Source: Sipunculus nudus (taxonomy: Eukaryota > Annelida > Sipuncula > Golfingiida > Sipunculidae). From it: 64,000 nt of DNA. The notes under the pieces were generated by a model. It searched no databases. It was not told the origin of the DNA and worked only from the letters and a program-made list of their open reading frames with translations. Position 1 is the stretch's first letter; every line of letters begins with the position of its first letter. The DNA is taken from positions 79,043,056-79,107,055 of the forward strand of contig CM049310.1 in NCBI GenBank assembly GCA_026874595.1. The letters are read 5' to 3'. Both the position numbers and the translations under genes were made by a program. Positions 56,883 through 64,000 of this stretch are shown here, piece after piece.

Positions 56883-58000
56883 TATTGAGCTATTTAATGT
56901 ATTGTTTTATAATGTTCAGGATTTGTGAGAAAAAAAAATTCTAGATATAGGCTTTGTTTGCGCATCTGAAAATGTCAGGAGTGTACATGCCAGGAATGAT
57001 CCGTTGCCTGACCCTGGCTGCTCCTGGCTTTGACAGTTTGGTGACTTTTGACAAGTGTTAGAAAGCAGTTCCCAGCTATAATGGGGAATGTTTTGCACAA
57101 AGCACAGATGGAACTCACAAATGTCAGAATTGTTATGTTTGCTCCTATAAATTAAGTTTCACAAAGGCCACCTCTCCAAACTGGAAGGTCTGCCAGCATG
57201 TATTATATGAGTGCTTATTCATTTTCTTTTATGTTTGTTTGACGTTTTTTTGAAGCCCAGTTGAAAATTTTTTGCCCATTAAGATTAACTTGAAAAATGT
57301 ACTTTATTCAAATTTAGGGACTGGGGACTGCTCTCTGATTGTGCTATATGTACTTCTGTCAAAAACTGGTAATCTTTAAAGATTTAGCTGCTCAGTGCTA
57401 ATTATTGTAAATGAGCCAATGAGGCCGCATGGCATAACATGAGACAGTGAAGGAGCTCTGAGTATTCTTAGGCAAAAAAAAAAAAAAAGAGAGAACTGTT
57501 GGAAGTATTTGCAAGCAAGTTCAATTTGGCTGGTGACTATCACTCAGTTACCCTTAAGCCACTGGATGCCAACCAGCAGTGCTAAATGTTTGATCAAAAC
57601 ACTGCACCGGACATCCCTGTAAAATGAGTGTACATGAGCTATTTGATTGATTCAAAGGTCTTATTCGTTATTCATTAAATAGATGCCAGAGAGGGTTGAG
57701 GAATCAAGGTCTGTGAATGCTTGGTCTTGTCAGAGAGTATGAAGATGGTCCTTCATCTCATTGATGTTTTATTCATCATCATTTGTTGATATTTTGCAAT
57801 ATTTGTTAGATATTCTTCACGATGTTCATCATCATTTTTCGACATTGTGGAATATTTGTTGGATATTCTACACCATGTTCATCATCATTTGTTGACATTG
57901 TGGAATATTTGTTGGATATTCTACACCATGTTCATCATCATTTGTTGACATTATAGAATATTTGCTAGATATTCTACACCATGTTCATCATCATTCGTAG
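56636..58000 (+). repeat. segmental duplication, part B copy 2
   Basis: Homologous to 52741-54125 with small indels and substitutions. It passes into a much longer 53-bp minisatellite array than copy 1. Confidence 0.9.
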
Positions 58001-58675
58001 ACATTGTTGAATATTTGTTGGATATTTTACACCATGTTCATCAACATTTGTTGACATTATGGAATATTTGTTGTATATTCTACACCCAAGTTCATTATCA
58101 TTTGTTGACATTGTGAAATATTTGTTGAATATTCTACACCATGTTCATCATCATTTGTTGACATTGTAGAATATTGGTGGATATTCTGTGCCATGTCTAT
58201 CATTGTTTGTTGACATTGTGGAATATTTGTTGGATATTTTTCACCATGTTCATCATTATTTGTCACCATTGTGGAATACTTGTTGGATATTCGGTACCAT
58301 GTTCATCATAATTTGTTGACATTGTGGAATATTTGTAAGATATTTTACACCATGTTCATCATTTGTCAACATTGTGGAATATTTGTTAGATATTCTACAC
58401 CATGTTTATCATCATTTATCTACATTGTTGAATATTTGTTGGATATTCTACACCATGTTCATTATCATATTTGACAACATTGTGGAATATTTGTTGTATA
58501 TTCTACACCATGTCCATCATCATTTTTCGGCATTGTGGAATATTTGTTGGATATTCTGTACCATGTTCATCATAATTTGTTGACATTTTGGAATATTTGT
58601 TGGATATTATACACCATGTTCATCATCATTTGTCAACATTTTGGAATATATATTTTATATTATTCACCATGCTGA
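57770..58675. repeat. 53-bp minisatellite, about 17 units
   Basis: The unit includes ATTGTGGAATATTTGTTGG, ATATTCTACACCATGTTC and ATCATCATTTGTTGAC. Divergence between units is moderate. The array ends about 30 bp before the ABCA2 exon 2 acceptor. A short array of the same unit sits at 53870-54115. Confidence 0.93.
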
Positions 58676-58706
58676 TATCAGTGTTTATATACTTTCTCTT
58701 TGTCAG

Positions 58707-58800
58707 TGGGTGGTGGCCTTTGAATTGTTCATCCCACTGGTGCTCTTCATCATCTTGTTGTGTATACGTAAAAAACAGCCGGCATACCCAATAGGAGCAG
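58707..58800 (+). CDS. ABCA2: ABCA2-like transporter, coding exon 2 (first membrane span)
   Basis: Reads WVVAFELFIPLVLFIILLCI, a single strongly hydrophobic span, then RKKQPAYPIGA, and ends one base into the next codon at GCAG|GTAAGT. The acceptor is TTTCTCTTTGTCAG. It continues exon 1 exactly in frame (…KRRNP then WVVAFE…), as in vertebrate ABCA2 as I recall it. The span anchors the N terminus and leads into the first large lumenal loop. Confidence 0.93.
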
Positions 58801-59036
58801 GTAAGTTATCGCCTTTCAAAATAATTAATTCTATTTATAAATGTAAAACTTATTTGTTTTAAGAAGTGCTATTGAATTAGGTTAAAGTACATTACTTGAC
58901 TGCTGTTGCTATTATTTATACAGAAAATTTCCTTCTAAGTTTTTTTTTTACGGTAGTTAATCTCAACTATAAATTTGAATAGTCTCACACTGTATGAGGG
59001 AGGATTACTAAAATCTAATTTTCTTTTTATTTTCAG

Positions 59037-59148
59037 TTCACTTCACAGCTAAGCCATTACCGTCAGCAGGTGTGCTGGCTGTGATGCAAGCTTTTTGTAC
59101 AGGAGGTGTCAAGGATGATAATGGCTTTGTGAAATTTCCAAATGCCAC
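59037..59148 (+). CDS. ABCA2: ABCA2-like transporter, coding exon 3
   Basis: Preceded by TTTTTATTTTCAG. Completes a Val codon and reads HFTAKPLPSAGVLAVMQAFC, then TGGVKDDNGFVKFPNA, ending two bases into the Thr codon at CAC|GTAAGC. PLPSAG-LAVMQ and DDNGF are conserved-looking ABCA features at the start of the first extracellular/lumenal loop. Intron 2 is only 236 nt. Confidence 0.93.
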
Positions 59149-59476
59149 GTAAGCTATAAAAAATTCATTTGATATGAAAATCTCACTTCATATGATTTGT
59201 GAAAAAGCAGCAATCATATCTTACCTTGAATTATATGCCATGCATAACACCATTGTAAATTTGTTTCTTTATAATTATATAAAAAATATATTAAACTTGA
59301 AAAAGACTCACCTGTTTTGATTTTACTTTGATGATTAAATTTTTCCCTGCTTTGGTTAACATTGTCAAGAAAACAACCTTATGAAAAGGTATATATTATA
59401 GTATAGTATAAATGTATTCTTGATATTCAGAGTAATGTGTGGCATTTTTTATTAAGAACAAAATATTCCATATGTA

Positions 59477-59637
59477 CAGTGAAACATGTCTATAAGAACA
59501 CCTGTTAAATAAGACCACCCGTGCATTAATCATTAGCATTGACTCAAGTTATGGCTGGCCTGTCTAATGAGACCACTTGTCAATTTAGACCCCTATCCTC
59601 CAGTCCCAAGAATGGTCTTATTACACAGGTTCTGCTG
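59477..59637. mobile_element. Tigger-type MITE, 161 bp
   Basis: CAGTGAAACATGTCTATAAG at the left and, in reverse, CAGCAGAACCTGTGTAATAA at the right, flanked by TA on both sides. The CAGT-type ends and TA target fit pogo/Tigger mobilisation. Non-coding. Confidence 0.75.
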
Positions 59638-60257
59638 TAAATATAGAAACTGGACTTTATTATTCACAATACATAACTGCTTTAGATATATATTATATGT
59701 TATATTTAAAGATAAATAAATTATACATCATGTATATTATATATTACTGCTTATACGTTCAAAAGATCAGTAAAAATGTATGAATACAGTTTCTGTAAAT
59801 ATAGGCCTTATAATCATGGCACTCATGACGCTGCAATAAAAATTAAGATCTTATTTCATTAAAGAGCAGCTGGGGACGCAGAATATGAAAGTAAAGTGTA
59901 GTTAAAAATTCGCTTATTTAATCAAGGTATGGTAAAACAGTGTGTAGAAGACTTGATTAAACATTAACTGATTGTGACTGTATCACATGAATCTGATTAA
60001 GTGGCTCATGTTACATGGGAAATATCTGTAACTCTTGCTAAACAAAGAGTGATATGTACATTAAAACAGTGATAACTGTAGTCAGGTCATTTGCCTGGTA
60101 TACTTACAGTAAGATTAGAATTCCTGATAAAATAAAAAGTGATAATACGATTTGCTTAATATTAGCTTTGTTAAGTGGGGAAATATCTGCCAAGTGTGGT
60201 GTGAGGTTTTACACAGATGTTCAGTTTAGTATGGTGTGATATAATAGATATATAATA

Positions 60258-60373
60258 CAATAAAACCTAGCCCAACGACCACCTCAGTTTAGTGACCACC
60301 TCAAAATAATTACCACTTTTTCATGGTCCCAAGAATTTTTTGCTCACTTAGACATAATTTTAAGGTTTCACTG
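60258..60373. mobile_element. Tigger-type MITE, 116 bp
   Basis: CAATAAAACCTAGCC at the left and, in reverse, CAGTGAAACCTTAAAA at the right, flanked by TA. It includes ACGACCACCTCAGTTTAGTG. Non-coding. Confidence 0.7.
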
Positions 60374-62222
60374 TATATATATAATAATTGCTATAATTAA
60401 TAAAGGCAATGACAAATATATAATGTAAGAAGACGATGATAAATGTATAATAAATAGAGAAAATGGCAAATATATAATGAATTAAAACAAGTGTCCGATA
60501 TGGGGATGCAAACCCTGTGCAGAAGTAAATGTTCAAAGTTGGTGCCTTTACTTTGAATGTCAGTTAAACTTAGTGTTATTCCTGGGATTTTTTTAATGAA
60601 AATTATTTTGAAAGACACCCTGGATATCATGGTATTGCTGTCCGTGATTAAATAACACAACAAACAACAACCATGCCACCCAACCCACTCTCCAAAGCTG
60701 TACAATAATTTACTGACCCCTTTCAGGGAAACGGCACTTGGGACGATGTCATTGTCATCTGTGACGTCGCGACTGGCACTCCTAAGATGGCCATATTGTC
60801 ACATGCTACGTCCCTGTGTAAACAAATATGCTATAAAAAACATAAAACACTCATTCCCAGGTTGTTTACACATGGATATATACCAAAATTGAACTTCTTG
60901 AACATTTTCATAAAACCAACCAATATGATAAATTTCAATAACATCTGTAATACTTTTCTTCTCAGATCTTGGGAACAGACACTCACACACACACACAGAA
61001 TCAAGTGAAAACAATAACCCTCGCACAGGGTTAAAAAAGAAAATGACAAATTAATGATTAATGGGGACATTGGCAAATATAATGACATATACTGGTATAA
61101 AAAAAATAGAGGGAGTGACAAATTTATGACTAATAGAGAAAATGGTAAATATATACAATTTATTGATGATGGCAATTATTATAATAAATAAAGACAAAGA
61201 AAAGGAAATTATGTAATTATGACAGTTGTTATGATTTGATGATAATTGCTTGTAATTGTTATGTTGGTTTCCAACAGTTGGAACCTCTTTGGAATAATAT
61301 GACATATCAAGGGGTGTCTATATTTAATGTTACTCAGTAGAATTCATAACACAGGATAATTGGGTTATATGAGTATATAGTTTTTATAATACTGAAGCAA
61401 ATGTTTACAGAGGATTATTAGACAATATGATAATTTTAGTGTATAGATTTATATTTGGAACAGCTGTGCACACAATAATCAGGGATCCAATTATATATGA
61501 ACCAATAAAGGTGTCATAAATATGAACAAATTACATGTTGATTCATAAAATATGCTAAGCTTTGTATTTTTAATAAAATTTATATGATTGGTACAAAAGA
61601 ATAAACATGTATTGGACAATAAGCAATGTTTAAGCTTTACAAAACCTTACACTCTTCAGTATAACAGTTTCTCTGACCTAAGTATCTTTCATCCCTTTAT
61701 GTAGGTCATCAATTTAAGGTGAGCTTATGTTCAGGTTGAAAAACATGTGTTCATTGCCTGAATTTTGTTTTGTTCATTTTGTGGCCTCTTTTAAAATGGA
61801 TGAGACAGTGTTCAGTCTTCCCAAAATTGTTCCCATCTTTATTTTGATTTATATACTGTTTCTTCTTGAGGATGAAACAGTATGTGTTCGTTAAAATTCA
61901 AGATTCATTGGAAAAATTAAATCTTTATTGTATATGAGTTGTTTATTCAGTCTCTGAATCATTTATTGTGAAACTAATTCTAACAGTTATTTGTATGATT
62001 TATTTATACAAGAGAAACATGTTTGCTTGTCTAAATGTTTGCCAGTATTTAATTTGTTTCTTCCGAATCTCTAAATATCTCAGAAGTATTCATCCTGTTT
62101 AGACCCATGTCTGAACATAATTTATTTGTGACTGAATCAATCATACACTTAGAATAAGAAATTACACCAGATTTCAAGATATAAATTCCTTTTCTTTATT
62201 GAATTTGTGTTTTATTTTTCAG

Positions 62223-62380
62223 GGTCAGTGACTTTCTGGAACAGCTGAACAGTGTTGCTCACCACAACAACTTCTTTGAGCCAGGGTTTTCTGTTCAGGA
62301 ACTAGACCACTTGCCTAACATCTATCGCAGTATTATAGAGGACCCAGCAGCAATTCACGATGCTTTTGCTCATGCTCATG
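62223..62380 (+). CDS. ABCA2: ABCA2-like transporter, coding exon 4
   Basis: Acceptor TTTATTTTTCAG. Completes Thr and reads VSDFLEQLNSVAHHNNFFEP, GFSVQELDHLPNIYRSIIED, PAAIHDAFAHAH, ending one base into the next codon at CATG|GTAAGG. It continues the first large lumenal loop. With exon 3 it forms FPNATVSDFLEQL, resembling the NST-V-LLERL region of vertebrate ABCA2. The NAT sequon spans the splice junction. The rest of the gene lies beyond the right edge. Confidence 0.92.
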
Positions 62381-62677
62381 GTAAGGGGGTAGACACTCTT
62401 GCGCAGCAGGAGTGGGAGTGTGTTTTGGTGGAAGGGAAGGGAAGCATTAACATTAAGTATAGCCATCAAGATTTTCTGAAATTAACAGAGAAGAATATTT
62501 TGTGATGTATTACTGAAAATCTAACAAAAACAGATTGTATTGTGTAGTCAATGAACTAATCTTTTGTAAAATGATTGAAATAAGATTCTGATGTCAAGCC
62601 AGGGCTGGACCCAGGATTTCTGAAAAGGTGGGGGAGGGGCCTGGGGCTAATCCATGAAAAGGCTAATAAAATATAAT

Positions 62678-63339
62678 TGTATCCGCCAAAACAGAGTTTT
62701 GCGGATACTATGTTTTCAGCTGCATGCCACCGCCGCCGCAGCTGCGTAGGTGTCCGGAGAACTCCTCTGTAACCGCTGGGCGGAATTTTACGAAACCCGG
62801 GATTATGTTCGGGTCACATGTGAACTGCTGCGCCCCGATTTTGTTTTGACCTCTGACCTTTCCTCTGCGCTCTGCGTCCGTTTGTGCGTCTGTTTCCACA
62901 CATAAACCCACATATCTCGGGAACCGTTTGACCGATCAGGAAATTTTTTTTACACAAATGTAGCCCTTGGAGAGCTTTATAACATACACAAAAAATGGTG
63001 GCGCCACCTGCAACCATTTTTGCACAGTGTCCATCTGTTAGTCTGCCTTGGGTTAAAATCACTCATTTCTCTGCAGTGACTAGACTAATTCACCTGAAAC
63101 TCGGCATGCGTAAACATCCTGGATAGCTTTTCTGATTTTATGACAGGTGGCGCCACCTACATTCATGTTTACGCTGCAGACATCTAAGCTCATATCTCGG
63201 GAACCGTTTGGCTGCAGACATCCATGCTAATATGCAACACTCAATTTTCCCTTGCCACTCAATCCATGCCTCACTTCACCCGTTCCACTCTGATTTAGGC
63301 GGATACACGTAGTCGCTTGTCGACTACCCGTATTCTAGT
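62678..63339 (+). mobile_element. Helentron/HINE-like family 1, copy H5 (662 bp, best preserved)
   Basis: Start TGTATCCGCC with the CAAAAC/GTTTTG stem; CCGCCGCCGCAGCTGCG tract; about three 140-bp halves; GGCGGATACA subterminal mate; perfect hairpin GTAGTCG-CTTG-TCGACTAC; end TATTCTAGT. It lies in ABCA2 intron 4. No protein-coding capacity. Confidence 0.9.
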
Positions 63340-63820
63340 TTAAAAATGAAATTTTCATAATTATAATTTGCATTTTTGGTGGTTTTTAGACAAATAATGG
63401 TTTTTTATTGATATTTGTTAGAGGGGCTAGAATCCCTCATAAACCTTCCTCTTGAACCAAGCACTGTAGGCATCTGTGCATGACTATACAGGAAGCTTTA
63501 AGTTATTTTGTATGTTTGTGATAATCTGAATTAATCAGGTAGATTGTGAAATAGAAAATACTCAGAGCCTCTGATAATACTGGACTGTGTGATTATTGTC
63601 ATTCAGTCATAGAGGAAATATTTGTTGCTTTGAAGCCCTAAAGATAAATATAGTTAATTGAATGTAGGAGTCAACTTTATTCTTCAGATTGTCAGTAATG
63701 CTTGTTAAGGATCAAGGAATGGGAATTTCATAGGATTAAATAAATCTATTGATCATGAGCCAGAAATTGAATATTATGAGAGTTAAGAGTTTTGAGACAC
63801 TGAACTGTGATTCCCATCAC
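63340..63820. other. ABCA2-like intron 4, nothing recognised
   Basis: AT-rich sequence with no supported feature. Confidence 0.4.
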
Positions 63821-63990
63821 TGTATGCTATGTATGTGTGTAACTGAAATTCACTCTTCACTATGCCATGTATATGTGTAAATTAAATTCACTCTTCACTA
63901 TGCTATGTATTTGTGAAACTGAAATTCACTTATCACTACACTATGTATGTTTGTAACTGAAATTCACTCATCACTATGCTAATTGTGTGG
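63821..63990. repeat. about 43-bp tandem repeat, four units, runs to window edge
   Basis: Repeated 'TATGTAT(G/T)TGTGTAACTG' then 'AAATTCACTCTTCACTATG' with small changes at spacing of about 40-45 bp. Confidence 0.75.
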
Positions 63991-64000
63991 GTAACTTACT

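Larger units (their letters stand above)
27115..58706 (+). other. ABCA2: ABCA2-like intron 1 (31,592 nt)
   Basis: Runs from donor GTGAGT at 27115 to acceptor TTTCTCTTTGTCAG ending at 58706; phase 0. It separates the 22-residue N-terminal helix from the first membrane span. Most recognisable content is mobile or tandem DNA, listed separately. An alternative first exon somewhere inside cannot be excluded. Confidence 0.8.
59149..62222 (+). other. ABCA2: ABCA2-like intron 3 (3,074 nt)
   Basis: Contains two small Tigger-type MITEs (separate entries) and degenerate about 35-bp repeats of the type 'AATGGCAAATATATAATGA' at 60400-60485 and 61030-61185. No coding exon was recognised inside. Confidence 0.8.

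Noticed and set aside
58588-58794. 68-codon frame across the exon 2 acceptor (…VSGWWPLNCSSHWCSS)
   Set aside because: Wrong frame over exon 2; the in-frame reading gives WVVAFELFIPLVLF, which continues exon 1 and matches ABCA2.
62311-62505. 64-codon frame extending exon 4 past 62380
   Set aside because: Residues up to AHAH match ABCA-like loop sequence. The continuation after the GTAAGG donor (VDTLAQQEWECV...) reads into intron and stops, so the donor is preferred.
32341-63300. CRISPR array, prompted by regular repeats
   Set aside because: No short direct repeats with unique spacers and no cas genes; the regularity comes from eukaryotic satellites and minisatellites.

Overview
This is a 64-kb piece of a metazoan nuclear genome. 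It is AT-rich, has two split genes with GT-AG introns, and is dominated by transposable elements, minisatellites and long (AT)n tracts. The mix of tRNA-derived SINEs, Helentron-type elements carrying internal satellites built around GGTGGCGCCACC, GTCC-rich 'AGCTCAGCTGA' elements and Tigger relics points to a marine mollusc, probably a bivalve. That placement is inference from repeat style, not proof. No rRNA or functional tRNA gene, no CRISPR array and no bacterial-type gene organisation is visible.

Only two protein genes are well supported, and they are divergently transcribed. On the minus strand, 12363-11375 is the first coding exon of a polypeptide N-acetylgalactosaminyltransferase (Golgi mucin-type O-glycosylation); its later exons are not in the window and must lie beyond position 1. 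On the plus strand an ABCA2-like lipid transporter starts at 27049. Its first four coding exons (27049-27114, 58707-58800, 59037-59148, 62223-62380) join in frame, and the gene runs off the right edge. Intron 1 is about 31.6 kb. A possible antisense exon of unknown identity (28211-27980) lies inside it.

Layout: 1-11.4 kb is the GALNT intron side, with SINE and MITE copies and a complete minus-strand Helentron-like element (7014-9301). The span 12.4-27 kb is intergenic, with AT tracts, SINEs, a second composite element (15.9-17.6 kb) and a striking 82-nt hairpin. The span 27-58.7 kb is ABCA2 intron 1. It holds a Tigger/pogo relic, four members of a Helentron/HINE family (one with a 280-bp satellite array), a 33-bp minisatellite with higher-order structure, an about 2.7-kb tandem segmental duplication, a four-deep nest of insertions, and a 53-bp minisatellite that stops just short of exon 2. 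The span 58.7-64 kb has exons 2-4, two small Tigger-type MITEs and a fifth Helentron copy.

The most interesting system is the mobile one. The Helentron-like family has short asymmetric terminal inverted repeats, a 3' hairpin and a CTAG end. It carries a palindromic satellite at very different copy numbers, and an internal duplication preserves the empty target site of one insertion.
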